Of a stretch of 64,000 bases of DNA, positions 17,699 to 26,228 are shown in pieces. The translations under genes and the position numbers were made by a program. Source of the DNA: Streptomyces chattanoogensis (lineage in GTDB: Bacteria > Actinomycetota > Actinomycetes > Streptomycetales > Streptomycetaceae); the NCBI RefSeq assembly GCF_001294335.1, contig NZ_LGKG01000152.1, positions 124,001 through 188,000 on the forward strand. The letters run 5' to 3'. Every line of letters begins with the position of its first letter. Position 1 is the first letter of the stretch. A model generated the notes under the pieces. It did no database searches and was not told the DNA's origin. It saw only the letters and a program-made list of their open reading frames with translations.

Positions 17699-18931
17699 GT
17701 GACCGGTTCCCGACCCCGCCGTACGCCCCTCAGTGCCCTGCGCCCCGCGAGCTTCGGCGCCGAGCCCACCGGCGAGCGGCTGGCCAGGATACGCAGATCA
17801 CCGCAGTTCCGGGACGGCCAGTTCCGCAACCCGGTGCCGATCCGGCGGGTCCTGCGGGGGTCCGGCCTGGCGATGGCTCGTACGCAGCTCAGCCGCGAGG
17901 CGCGGCGGGGCAGGGCACCGGTCCACCCGATTCCGGTGCATCGCCCGGCCGCCGCCGACTGGGGCCCGCCGCCGGCATCCGGCTTGCGGATCACCTGGAT
18001 GGGACATTCGAGCGTGCTCGCCGAGATCGACGGGCAGCGGGTGCTCTTCGACCCGGTCTGGGGTGAGCGCTGCTCACCGTTCAGCTGGATCGGCCCCAAA
18101 CGGATGCACCCGGTGCCGGCCGAGCCGTCCGAGCTCCCCCCGGTCGACGCCGTCGTCATCTCGCACGACCATTACGACCACCTCGACATGCCCACGATCC
18201 GGGGCCTGGCGGGCTCCGGCGCCGCCTTCGTCGTACCGCTGGGCGTCGGCGCCGACCTGGAATTCTGGGGCGTACCCGCGGCGCGGATCACCGAGCTGGA
18301 CTGGCACGAGTCCACCCGCGTCGGCACGCTGACCCTGACGGCCACCCCCGCACAGCACTTCTGCGGCCGCGGGCTGCGCGGCCTGCAGCACACCCTGTGG
18401 GCCTCGTGGGTGGTGACGGGACCCGACCACCGCATTTTCCACAGCGGCGACACCGGTTACTTCTCCGGGTTCGCCGAAATCGGCGCCGCACACGGCCCGT
18501 TCGACGCGACGATGATGCAGGTCGGCGCGTACTCCGACTTCTGGCCCGGGAACCACACGGACAGCACACCGCTCCCCGGAGCCTGGCCCGACATCCACAT
18601 GACGCCCGCGCAGGGCGTCCGGGCACACCTTGACCTGCAAGGACACCAGCCGCACGGGGTGCTGCTGCCGATCCACTGGGGCACCTTCAACCTGGCCCTG
18701 CATCCGTGGGCGCAGCCCGGCGAGTGGACGAAGGACGCCGCCGAGGAGGCCGGCCAGACCGCTGCGTTCCCCCGGCCCGGCGAGCCCTTCGAGCCTGCCG
18801 GAAGCCTCCCCACCGACCCCTGGTGGCGAGCCGTCTCCGTTCCCCTCACCCACCCGTGGCGCCGCCTCGAGGAGCCGGACCTCACACAGCAGGCCACCCG
18901 GGAGGATTTCGACTTCGCGGGCGAGCGGTGA
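17699..18931 (+). CDS. MBL-fold metallohydrolase (NAPE-PLD/RomA-UlaG-like)
   Basis: 410 residues; GTG at 17699 directly after GGAGG, preferred to further in-frame upstream codons that overlap the opposite small gene. Metal site: H156-x-H158-x-D160-H161 (SHDHYDH), with later ligands in HSGDTGYF and the C-terminal LPIHWGTFNLALH. The layout (N-terminal ~95 basic residues, then MGHSSVLAEIDGQRVLFDPVW) matches the NAPE-PLD/UlaG-like branch that hydrolyses phosphodiester or lactone bonds. No signal peptide. Substrate unknown. Confidence 0.85.
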   Translation: MTGSRPRRTPLSALRPASFGAEPTGERLARIRRSPQFRDGQFRNPVPIRRVLRGSGLAMARTQLSREARRGRAPVHPIPVHRPAAADWGPPPASGLRITWMGHSSVLAEIDGQRVLFDPVWGERCSPFSWIGPKRMHPVPAEPSELPPVDAVVISHDHYDHLDMPTIRGLAGSGAAFVVPLGVGADLEFWGVPAARITELDWHESTRVGTLTLTATPAQHFCGRGLRGLQHTLWASWVVTGPDHRIFHSGDTGYFSGFAEIGAAHGPFDATMMQVGAYSDFWPGNHTDSTPLPGAWPDIHMTPAQGVRAHLDLQGHQPHGVLLPIHWGTFNLALHPWAQPGEWTKDAAEEAGQTAAFPRPGEPFEPAGSLPTDPWWRAVSVPLTHPWRRLEEPDLTQQATREDFDFAGER

Positions 18932-18987
18932 CGCCGACCCCGCACGACCCGGCCGGCGGAGACGGCACAGACAGGGGTATCCCGGCC

Positions 18988-20214
18988 TCAGACTGACGGC
19001 CCGAACAGCACCGACGCCAGCGCTCCGGCGACGTCCGCGGCCGATCGTTCCGCGTGCTCACGGATCCGGCCCGCAACGGCAGCCGCCCCGCCGCCCTCCA
19101 CCAGGCGTACGAGCCGGTCGATGCGCCGCGCCAGCCGGTCGGGGGTGTCCGGGTCGGTGGTGAGGTAGAAGTCGGCCGCGTCGTAGGCGAGGTGGAAGAC
19201 GTGCTTCTTCAGGTCGCTCAGCGAGAGGTAGTCGTCGTCCCCCGGCACCGTCGGCTGCGGCGCCCCGACACACATCACCGGCGTCCCGGCCCCCCAGCTG
19301 TTCACGGCCAGGTGGTAGGTGTCCGTGATCACCAGCCGGTACCGCGGGAGCACCCCCACCAGGTCCCCGAGGGTCCGCTCGCCCGGACGCACGGCGAGGT
19401 GCTCGACCGCCGCCGGAACCCTCCGGTCGAACCACGGCAGCCATTCCAGCCGGGCCCCGAACCTGTCCGCCACGTCGTGGCAGAAGCCCGGCAGCCACTC
19501 CGGGATCTCCGTACGCGACCCGAGGAACACCCCGATCGCCTCGCCCTCCGGGAGCCCCTGCGACCATGGTGTGGCGGGGAGCAGGCCCAGCTCCACCGGG
19601 CGTGACAGCAGCGCCGCGTCCGACCCGAAGGACTCCGTCGTACGGTCCCCGCGCAGCTGCGCGACCTTCGCCGCCGATATCGGATCGCGCATCCACACCC
19701 GGTGACTGTGCTTCATCAGCCGGGCGAACGCCGGGCCGTACTCCTTGTCGTCGTGGTCGGACTGGGTGTTGTGCAGGATGGTGCCCCCGTACACCAGCGT
19801 CCGCGCCAGCACGTCGTCCGGCTCGTCCGCGAGCAGGAGGTTCCGGTGCAGCAGCTCCTGTGCGGCGGCGCGGTCCGCCGCCATGCCGTGGTCCATGAGC
19901 CGGTTCGTCGCATCCTGGACCAGATAGTGACGCGCGTGCAGGAAATCGCCCCAGAACACCACCGCATCGTGGTCGCGCAGCTCGTCACGGTGCTCGTCCA
20001 GAGACCGGAAGCGGAACGGGAATTCGGCTCCCCGCAAGTCGTCGCGCAGCGGTGCGCTCTCCGGTGGGTGCAGTGTGTACCAGGTGGCCTCGATGTCCTT
20101 GCCGCTCGCTGCCGCCGTCCGCAGCCGCAGTGACTCCAAGGCGAGGTCCACGGTCACCATTCCGGTGTTCCGGTACCCGATGTTCGGCGCTGTGATGACG
20201 GCTAAGTGTGCCAT
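18988..20214 (-). CDS. Polysaccharide pyruvyl transferase family protein
   Basis: 408 residues from ATG at 20214; an in-frame extension to 20301 lacks protein-like composition. It has the PS_pyruv_trans fold: N-terminal nucleotide-like MAHLAVITAPNIGYRNTGMVTVDLALES, the middle VVFWGDFLHARHYLVQD, and the C-terminal LVITDTYHLAVNSWGAGTPVMCVG, in which the S/T-D-T-Y-H motif matches the family's conserved S-x-R-H-like region. The family transfers pyruvyl (ketal) groups from PEP to cell-surface sugars. No glycosyltransferases are nearby, so the acceptor is unclear. No good ribosome site is visible. Confidence 0.72.
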   Translation of the reverse strand: MAHLAVITAPNIGYRNTGMVTVDLALESLRLRTAAASGKDIEATWYTLHPPESAPLRDDLRGAEFPFRFRSLDEHRDELRDHDAVVFWGDFLHARHYLVQDATNRLMDHGMAADRAAAQELLHRNLLLADEPDDVLARTLVYGGTILHNTQSDHDDKEYGPAFARLMKHSHRVWMRDPISAAKVAQLRGDRTTESFGSDAALLSRPVELGLLPATPWSQGLPEGEAIGVFLGSRTEIPEWLPGFCHDVADRFGARLEWLPWFDRRVPAAVEHLAVRPGERTLGDLVGVLPRYRLVITDTYHLAVNSWGAGTPVMCVGAPQPTVPGDDDYLSLSDLKKHVFHLAYDAADFYLTTDPDTPDRLARRIDRLVRLVEGGGAAAVAGRIREHAERSAADVAGALASVLFGPSV

Positions 20215-20549
20215 GCGATCGGTATCCCACGGTCGTTGTCGGCTGTTCCGGTCAACTCGGAGTGTGCCGCAACGGCATGCGCGTCCCCTCCGTGGGGTCA
20301 CGTTTCGCCTTGCGCCTCGCCGTCCGCCCGGGCAACGTCGCAGAGTAGACCGCAGCTGGTCAAGTCTTCAACTTGTCAACTGACCTGTGATGAACGGGAG
20401 TTCGGAAAAATTCGCACTGTCGTGTGTGTCGCGCCCACTTAGGGAGGTAGCGAGGGGTAGCGAAACCTCGAAGTGGGTCCGATCCCCACCCCGGCAACAA
20501 CTAGCGTGCGTGCTCCGCGAACTGCCAACGGCCGATCCGGAGGGCACCG
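20215..20549. other. 335-bp divergent intergenic region with structured cvnA leader
   Basis: No gene seen. It holds an inverted repeat CAAGT-N5-ACTTG (20361-20375) and, nearer cvnA, a structured segment (20434-20477): outer arms CCCACTT/AAGTGGG enclose two alternative inner stems, because GAGGT (20444-20448) and CGAGG (20451-20455) can each pair with the ACCTCG at 20465-20470. GGTAGCGA is directly repeated at 20446 and 20456. Confidence 0.5.
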
Positions 20550-22502
20550 ATGCCTACCGCATTCCCCCAGGGGACCCAGACGTCCCCGGAGGTTCACAGG
20601 TCCCCAGAGGAGGAGACTTCCTCTGGGGATCAGCGTTCCCCGGGAGGTGTCCCCGTACCCCTCCCCACCCGGCGGCGGGAGCGGGAAGGCGGACGGCACG
20701 GCCGGGCCGCCTTCCCGGAGTCGACCGCCGACTCGGCGATACGGTCCCGCCTGGTCCGGCTCGCCGCCGTCCCCTGTCTGCTCGTCGCGGTCATCTGTAC
20801 CGCCGTCGCGGCCTTCGCCGTCCAGGCCGGTGGCGCCCGTATCACCGGCCGTGAGTGGCCGGTGCTGGGCGGCGGGCTGGGCCTGGTCTGCGTCATCGTG
20901 CTCATCGCCGGCGCCGCCGCCAACTCCGAGGCCCGCGCGGTCGTGGCACGCTACGCCCGCCTCCGCGAGGTCTGCGCCCGCAGCAAGTCCGACCTCTACG
21001 ACCTTCTGGAACGGGTACGCCACGGCGAGCGCCTCCGCCACCGTGACCCCGAGTCCGCCCCCGTCGCCGCACCGGACGCCGACACCCTCGACCTGCTCGC
21101 CCACGAAGTGACCGCCGCCGGACGGGCCGCCGAGGCCGCCGTCATCGACGCCGTCGCCATCGCCCGCAGCAACGCCACCGGCAGCGAGCAGAAGGTCGAG
21201 GTGTTCGTCAATCTCGCCCGGCGCCTGCAGTCCCTCGTCCACCGCGAGATCCTGCTGCTGGACGAGCTGGAGCACGCGGTCGAGGACCCCGACCTGCTCA
21301 AGGGCATCTTCCACGTCGACCACCTGGCCACCCGCACCCGGCGGCACGCCGAGAATCTCGCCGTCCTCGGCGGCGCCATCTCGCGCCGCCAGTGGACCCG
21401 CCCGATCTCCATGATCGAGGTACTGCGCTCCGCCATCGCCGAGGTCGAGCAGTACCCCCGCGTCAAGCTCGTCCCGCCGATCGAGGGCCATCTGCAGGGC
21501 CACGCCGTCGCCGACGTCGTCCACCTGCTCGCCGAGCTCGTCGAGAACGCCTCCGTCTACTCCGCCCCGCAGACCCCGATCCTGCTGCGCGCCCAGCTGG
21601 TCACCGCCGGCCTCGCCGTCGAGGTCGAGGACCGCGGCCTGGGCATGGACCCGGACGAGCAGAAGCAGATGAACGCGCTGCTCGCGGACCCCGAAAACGT
21701 CGATGTCGCCGAGCTGTTGAGCGACGGCCGGATCGGCCTCTTCGTCGTCGCCTCGCTCGCCCGGCGGCACGGCATCGTCGTCCAGCTGCAGAGCAACATC
21801 TACGGCGGAGTGCAGGCCGTACTGATCGTGCCCCAGGAGCTGCTCGGCGACGAACCGGCCAAGCCGGCGGACCAGGCCGAGCAGGGCGCGGCGGCCGGCG
21901 GGGCCATGGAATCCGCGCCGCCGCTGGAGCGCGAGGACCGGTACCCCTACGCGGACGCCTACGACGGCCTGTACGCCGACGCCCACAACGGCCGGCACGT
22001 CCGGAGCCACCAGAGCCTCGACGCCGCGCCCGCGCCCGACCTCGCGCTCGAGGCCCCCACGCGCGGCTACGACGACCGCTCGGTCATGCCGCCCACCGGC
22101 CCCGTGGCCCCCACCGGCCCCGCGCACCCCCGCTCCGACGCCGGCCCCGTCCAGCTGCCGCCCGCCCCGCCCGCGGAGCCGGACGACGGCACCCGCCCCC
22201 GGCTGCCGCGCCGGATCAAGCAGACGCATCTGGTCCCCGAACTCCGCGGCGAGCCGATCCTGCCGTCCCGGAGCACGGGCCCCGAACCCGACCACGACCC
22301 GACCCTGATGGCCACCTTCCAGCGTGGCTTCAGCCTCGGCGACGACACCTACGCGGCCGGCCTGGCCGCTTACCGCAACCGCAACACCGCAGGCCAGGGC
22401 GGCGACACCAGCAGTCCCGGCGGCACCGAGCGATCCGACGACCACGACCACGAGGCCACGACGGCCCGTCCCCGAGGAGACGACCACAACCATGGTGAGT
22501 GA
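20550..22502 (+). CDS. cvnA: Conservon sensor ATPase, CvnA type
   Basis: 650 residues, ATG after GGAGGG. Two membrane segments (~77-95 and ~107-122) with a very short extracytoplasmic loop, then a coiled/linker region, then a HATPase_c domain (~285-430) with VHLLAELVENASVYS (N-box), VEDRGLGMDPDE (G1) and GRIGLFVVASLARRHGI (G2). The His phospho-acceptor domain is not canonical. The C-terminal ~210 residues are Pro/Ala/Asp-rich and disordered. In S. coelicolor conservons, CvnA anchors a membrane complex with CvnB-D that resembles eukaryotic G-protein signalling and affects development. It overlaps cvnB by 11 bp. Confidence 0.92.
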   Translation: MPTAFPQGTQTSPEVHRSPEEETSSGDQRSPGGVPVPLPTRRREREGGRHGRAAFPESTADSAIRSRLVRLAAVPCLLVAVICTAVAAFAVQAGGARITGREWPVLGGGLGLVCVIVLIAGAAANSEARAVVARYARLREVCARSKSDLYDLLERVRHGERLRHRDPESAPVAAPDADTLDLLAHEVTAAGRAAEAAVIDAVAIARSNATGSEQKVEVFVNLARRLQSLVHREILLLDELEHAVEDPDLLKGIFHVDHLATRTRRHAENLAVLGGAISRRQWTRPISMIEVLRSAIAEVEQYPRVKLVPPIEGHLQGHAVADVVHLLAELVENASVYSAPQTPILLRAQLVTAGLAVEVEDRGLGMDPDEQKQMNALLADPENVDVAELLSDGRIGLFVVASLARRHGIVVQLQSNIYGGVQAVLIVPQELLGDEPAKPADQAEQGAAAGGAMESAPPLEREDRYPYADAYDGLYADAHNGRHVRSHQSLDAAPAPDLALEAPTRGYDDRSVMPPTGPVAPTGPAHPRSDAGPVQLPPAPPAEPDDGTRPRLPRRIKQTHLVPELRGEPILPSRSTGPEPDHDPTLMATFQRGFSLGDDTYAAGLAAYRNRNTAGQGGDTSSPGGTERSDDHDHEATTARPRGDDHNHGE

Positions 22503-22941
22503 TGTGCACACGCAGCCGCACCCGCAGTCGCATGCACAGCAGCAAGGAGAGCTCGCCTGGCTGCTGACCGGACTCGTACAGCGCGTCCCGCACACCGACA
22601 GCGCGCTCCTGCTGTCCTCCGACGGCCTGGTGAAGGCCGCCCACGGCTTCGACCCGGACAGCGCCGACCACATGGCCGCCCTGGCCTCCGGCCTCTACTC
22701 CCTCGCCCGCAGCACCGGCGCGCGCTTCGCACCGGGCGACAAGGTCCTGCAGGTCGCCGTGGAGCTGGAGTCCAGCTTCCTGTTCGTCTCCGCCGCCGGA
22801 TCCGGCGCCTGCCTGGCCGTCCTGGCCGGGCGCGACGCCGATGTCGGGGTGCTGTCGTACGAGATGGGGATGCTGGTCAAGAGCGTGCGGCCCTATCTGT
22901 CCACGCCCGCCCGGCAGCAGACGCCGGCCGGCGGTCGGTGA
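22492..22941 (+). CDS. cvnB: Roadblock/LC7 protein, CvnB type
   Basis: 149 residues. Roadblock/LC7 fold: ELAWLLTGLVQRVPHTDSALLLSSDGLVKAAHG, then SFLFVSAAGSGACLAVLAGRDADVGVLSYEM. In conservons CvnB is thought to regulate the CvnD GTPase, like MglB with MglA. N-terminal ~20 residues are His/Gln-rich. GTGA overlap with cvnC. Confidence 0.93.
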   Translation: MVSDVHTQPHPQSHAQQQGELAWLLTGLVQRVPHTDSALLLSSDGLVKAAHGFDPDSADHMAALASGLYSLARSTGARFAPGDKVLQVAVELESSFLFVSAAGSGACLAVLAGRDADVGVLSYEMGMLVKSVRPYLSTPARQQTPAGGR

Positions 22942-23348
22942 CCATGCCGCTGGGGCGCCGGGTGCGGCAGGACGGCCAGGACCCGGCGTGGTTCGACGAC
23001 GCGGCGGGCCGGCTCGTCCGGCCGTACACGGTGAGCAACGGCCGGACCCGCCCCACCGCGCATTTCGACCTGCTGACCATGGTCATGGCCACCGGACGAC
23101 GGACTCCCGCCTGCCAGGGGCCGGACCACGCCCAGGTACTGGGACTGTGCCGGGGCCCGGTCTCGGTGGCCGAGATCGCCGCCCACATACACCTGCCCGC
23201 TGTGGTCACCAAGGTGCTCCTCGCTGACCTCGTCGACTGCGGGGCGCTCACCGCGCGGGCCCCCGCGGCAGTTTCGGCAGGCCCCGCGTCCCGTACTGAC
23301 CGAGCCCTGCTGGAGGCGGTGCTGAATGGACTTCGTAAACGACTGTGA
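22938..23348 (+). CDS. cvnC: DUF742 protein, CvnC type
   Basis: 136 residues, GTG start in the cvnB stop. DUF742 pattern: WFDDAAGRLVRPYTVSNGRTRPT, then a winged-helix-like segment VLGLCRGPVSVAEIAAHIHLPAVVTKVLLADLVDCGAL that is usual for CvnC. It is the third member of the conservon signalling complex. It overlaps cvnD by 23 bp. Confidence 0.93.
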   Translation: MTMPLGRRVRQDGQDPAWFDDAAGRLVRPYTVSNGRTRPTAHFDLLTMVMATGRRTPACQGPDHAQVLGLCRGPVSVAEIAAHIHLPAVVTKVLLADLVDCGALTARAPAAVSAGPASRTDRALLEAVLNGLRKRL

Positions 23349-23961
23349 CACCCACACCCCGGGACCTCGCGCCCCGGGGGATCTCGCGTCCGACCCCTTT
23401 CCGACCGCACTCAAGATCCTGGTCGCGGGCGGCTTCGGAGTCGGCAAGACGACCTTCGTCGGGGCGGTGAGCGAGATCGAACCGCTCAGTACGGAGGAAC
23501 TCCTCACCCAGATCGGCATCGGTACCGACGATCTGGAGGGCATCGAGGACAAGAACACCACCACCGTCGCCATGGACTTCGGCCGGATCACCCTGAGCTC
23601 CGAGCACGTCCTCTATCTCTTCGGCACGCCGGGCCAGCAGCGCTTCTGGTTCATGTGGGACGAGCTGTCCAACGGTGCCCTGGGCGCGGTGATCCTCGCC
23701 GACACCCGACGACTGGACCAGTGCTTCGCCGCGGTCGACTTCTTCGAACGGCGCGGCATTCAGTTCATCGTCGCGGTCAATGAGTTCGACGGCTCCTATC
23801 ACTACGAACCGGACGAAGTCCGCGCCGCAATAGACCTCTCGGCGAGCACTCCGGTCGTGCTCTGCGACGCCCGCCAGTGCAGCTCGGCCACCCACATCCT
23901 GGTCTCGCTCGTCGAGCATCTGCTCACCCCCGCCCTAGCCGCCACCCCGGAGCTGCCATGA
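23326..23961 (+). CDS. cvnD: Small GTP-binding protein, CvnD type
   Basis: 211 residues. GTPase motifs: P-loop GGFGVGKT (35-42), TTVAMDFG (switch I region), GTPGQQRF (G3) and VNEFD in the G4 position, with Glu for the usual Lys, as is common in CvnD. It is the effector GTPase of the conservon. ATGA overlap with the GAF gene shows the operon continues. Confidence 0.93.
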   Translation: MDFVNDCDTHTPGPRAPGDLASDPFPTALKILVAGGFGVGKTTFVGAVSEIEPLSTEELLTQIGIGTDDLEGIEDKNTTTVAMDFGRITLSSEHVLYLFGTPGQQRFWFMWDELSNGALGAVILADTRRLDQCFAAVDFFERRGIQFIVAVNEFDGSYHYEPDEVRAAIDLSASTPVVLCDARQCSSATHILVSLVEHLLTPALAATPELP

Positions 23962-24524
23962 AGCATCCCGTCTCCCGCGCCCCGTACGTCTCCTACGACC
24001 CGACGCGCCGTCTGCTGCTCACCCCGGAGGACAACGAGGCCCCGGCGCGGGTGGCCCGGCTGCGTGAACTGGGCATCGGCAGCTCCCCGTTGCCCGCGTT
24101 CGACGACTTCGCCCGGAAACTGGCCCGGACGACCCGGACGCCGTACGCCATGGTCAACTTCATCGACGAGACGCGGCAGTACTTCGCCGGACTGTACGCG
24201 CCCGACCTCGACCGGGCCGTCGAGCTGGGCCCGGCGCCGCCCAGCGGCCGGCCGGGCCGGGTGATGGCCCGCGACCACGGCTACTGCCCGCATGTCGTGG
24301 TCCGCCGCAAGGCGCTGGTCCTGGAGGACGTCTGCGACTATCCCCGGTTCGCGGGCAACCCCGTCGTCGACGAGATCGGCATCCGCTCCTACATGGGCGC
24401 ACCGCTGATCGACCGTACGGGAATGACGCTGGGCACCGTCTGCGTGGTGGACCTCGAACCGCGCCCTTGGGGGCGGGAGGGGCTGGCGACCATCAAGTCG
24501 CTGGCCGCGGAACTCGTCGAGTAG
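23958..24524 (+). CDS. GAF-domain protein, fifth gene of the conservon
   Basis: 188 residues, ATGA-coupled to cvnD. One GAF domain covers most of the protein: FARKLARTTRTPYAMVNFIDETRQYFAGLY, then DHGYCPHVVVRRKALVLEDVCDYPRFAGNPVV and YMGAPLIDRTGMTLGTVCVVD. This resembles the GAF of bacterial phytochrome-like and cNMP or redox sensors (DxYCPHV type). Some conservons carry an extra sensor or P450 gene; here the coupling implies that the GAF protein feeds a small-molecule or redox signal to the Cvn complex. Confidence 0.85.
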   Translation: MKHPVSRAPYVSYDPTRRLLLTPEDNEAPARVARLRELGIGSSPLPAFDDFARKLARTTRTPYAMVNFIDETRQYFAGLYAPDLDRAVELGPAPPSGRPGRVMARDHGYCPHVVVRRKALVLEDVCDYPRFAGNPVVDEIGIRSYMGAPLIDRTGMTLGTVCVVDLEPRPWGREGLATIKSLAAELVE

Positions 24525-24597
24525 ATCCATCACATGGAGCAGGAGCAACAGCAGAGGCAGCAGTCGGACGCGTCCTGACCGGACGCTTCGGGTGACG

Positions 24598-24634
24598 GGC
24601 CGCGGCCCCGGTCCTGGTGACCGGGGCCGCGGCC
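24598..24634. terminator. Bidirectional terminator after the conservon
   Basis: Perfect 16-bp arms (GGCCGCGGCCCCGGTC and complement), 5-nt loop, between the convergent GAF and acyl-CoA dehydrogenase genes. Confidence 0.82.
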
Positions 24635-24641
24635 TGTCTGC

Positions 24642-25916
24642 TCACCTGAGCCGCGCGAACCAGGAACGTCCCGATCCGGTGCGCTGACCCGGCAGGGTGG
24701 CCGGGGCGTCCTCCTCGGGCCGCTCGGACGGTTCCAGGCGCAGCAGCTCCGACAGCCGGCTCGACCACTCGCCCTTCACCTGGCCCAGCGCCAGCTCGCC
24801 CAGCCGCAGCAGCTGGACATCGGAGGTCCCGGCCGGTGCGAAGATGTGGTGCGCATCCCGCAGGAAGCGCTCCACCGGCCGGTCGGTGAACAGGCCGCAC
24901 GCGGCGTGGATGTCCATCGCATCGCGCGCCGACTCCAGCGCCGACTCCACATTGACCAGCTTGGCGTTCATCAGCTCCGCATCGCACGGCAGCCCCTGGT
25001 CCAGCAGATGGACGGCGTGATACGCGGACAGCCGGGCCAGCAGCAGCCGGGACTGGATCCGCCCCAGCTTGAGCTTGATGTTGCTCAGCTCGGCCAGCGG
25101 CTTGCCGTAACGCTGCCGCTCGGCGCAGAACCGCGAGGTCTCGTCCAGCACCGCCTGATGGATCCCCAGCGAGACCGCGGTCAGATTGGGCCGGCCGTAG
25201 AGCACGCTGGAGGAGTACGCGACGGACAGCCCGTCGCCCTCCCGGCCCAGCAGATTCGCCGCCGGAACCCGGCAGTTGTCGAAGAACAGTTCGCCGAAGC
25301 TGAAGCCGTGCAGTCCCATCGCGGGCTCCTGCTCCCCGACCCGGAAGCCGGGTCTGTCGGACTCGACGAGAAACGCGGACAGGCCCCTGGAACCCTCGCC
25401 GGTGCGGACGACCACGCCGTGCAGATCGCCGACATGGCTGTTGCCGACATAGATCTTGCGGCCGTTGAGGACGTAGTCGTCGCCGTCCCGGACCGCGGTG
25501 CTCGCCATGCCCAGCACATGGCCGCCGGACTCCGGTTCGGTCACGGCTATGGTCGGCAGGCAGTCACCGGACGCAATGGCCGGCAGCCAGGTCTTCTTCT
25601 GTTCCTCGTTGCCGAAGTGGACGATCTTCGCGACGCCCAGCTGGGATGCCTGCACCATGGCGCCCATGGCGGCGCTGACCCGGGACAGCTCCTCGATGAT
25701 GACGGTCTTGGCCATGTGCCCGGCGCCCATCCCGCCGTACGCGCGCTGTATGGTCGCGCCGATCCACCCCTGACGGGCGATCAGTCGCGAAAGGCCGTGG
25801 CAAACGGAACGGCTCGCCTCCATCTCCGCAATCCGGGGGCGGACCTCACACTCGGCGAAGTCCCGCACCCGCTGCCGGAGCACTTCATGCCGCTGGTCGG
25901 TGAAATAGCGATGCAA
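24642..25916 (-). CDS. Acyl-CoA dehydrogenase-like flavoprotein lacking the canonical Glu base
   Basis: 424 residues. The start codon is TTG at 25916, preceded by GGAGGAGGG at ideal spacing. Acyl-CoA dehydrogenase domains in order: N-terminal helices (~6-118), beta domain with IAVTEPESGGHVLG (~123-136) and DDYVLNGRKIYVGN, and C-terminal helices with ERQRYGKPLAE. The usual catalytic Glu (YEGT motif) is replaced: the sequence reads IFAPAGTSDVQ, with A362 at that place. The protein may use a base elsewhere, as isovaleryl-CoA dehydrogenase and some acyl-ACP dehydrogenases do, or do other chemistry. Stand-alone gene with a ~310-bp upstream region. Confidence 0.82.
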   Translation of the reverse strand: MHRYFTDQRHEVLRQRVRDFAECEVRPRIAEMEASRSVCHGLSRLIARQGWIGATIQRAYGGMGAGHMAKTVIIEELSRVSAAMGAMVQASQLGVAKIVHFGNEEQKKTWLPAIASGDCLPTIAVTEPESGGHVLGMASTAVRDGDDYVLNGRKIYVGNSHVGDLHGVVVRTGEGSRGLSAFLVESDRPGFRVGEQEPAMGLHGFSFGELFFDNCRVPAANLLGREGDGLSVAYSSSVLYGRPNLTAVSLGIHQAVLDETSRFCAERQRYGKPLAELSNIKLKLGRIQSRLLLARLSAYHAVHLLDQGLPCDAELMNAKLVNVESALESARDAMDIHAACGLFTDRPVERFLRDAHHIFAPAGTSDVQLLRLGELALGQVKGEWSSRLSELLRLEPSERPEEDAPATLPGQRTGSGRSWFARLR

Positions 25917-26228
25917 GACGAGCCCTCCTCCGCGATCCTTCCCGCGCTGGTCGCTTCCCGCCTCGGGGCGGCACTGGCGGTGCCGTCTGATTCGTCGCCA
26001 CTGTCGTTCCGGAACGTGATGTGTCGCTTACTCGGCGCAATACTTCGTTGGCATACCTGCTGCGCGTCGCATGAAACATCAACTGGCGTTATATACACGA
26101 AGAGTTGATGCGCGAGGAAGTTGCGCACAACCCCTCCCGAAGCCCTGCCCGACGACGGCCGTGGCGCGGTTCCGGACGCCTCCCGGAACCGCGCCACCCC
26201 ACGCCTCCCGGGCAGGTCCGGAGGCCGT
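25917..26228. other. 312-bp intergenic region with long-spaced inverted repeat
   Basis: No gene seen. Upstream of the TTG-start acyl-CoA dehydrogenase gene, CATCAACT (26078-26085) and AGTTGATG (26104-26111) form perfect 8-bp arms 18 bp apart around an AT-rich centre (GTTATATAC), an operator-like layout. The far end holds the terminator of the upstream amidohydrolase gene. Confidence 0.45.
26161..26197 (-). terminator. Terminator of the TolB/amidohydrolase gene
   Basis: 15-bp perfect arms (GTGGCGCGGTTCCGG and complement) with a 7-nt loop, ~30 bp past the amidohydrolase stop codon. Confidence 0.75.

Noticed and set aside
24534..24578. 14-codon Gln-rich reading frame (ATG to TGA) after the GAF gene
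   Set aside because: No ribosome site, biased composition, lies between a stop codon and a terminator.
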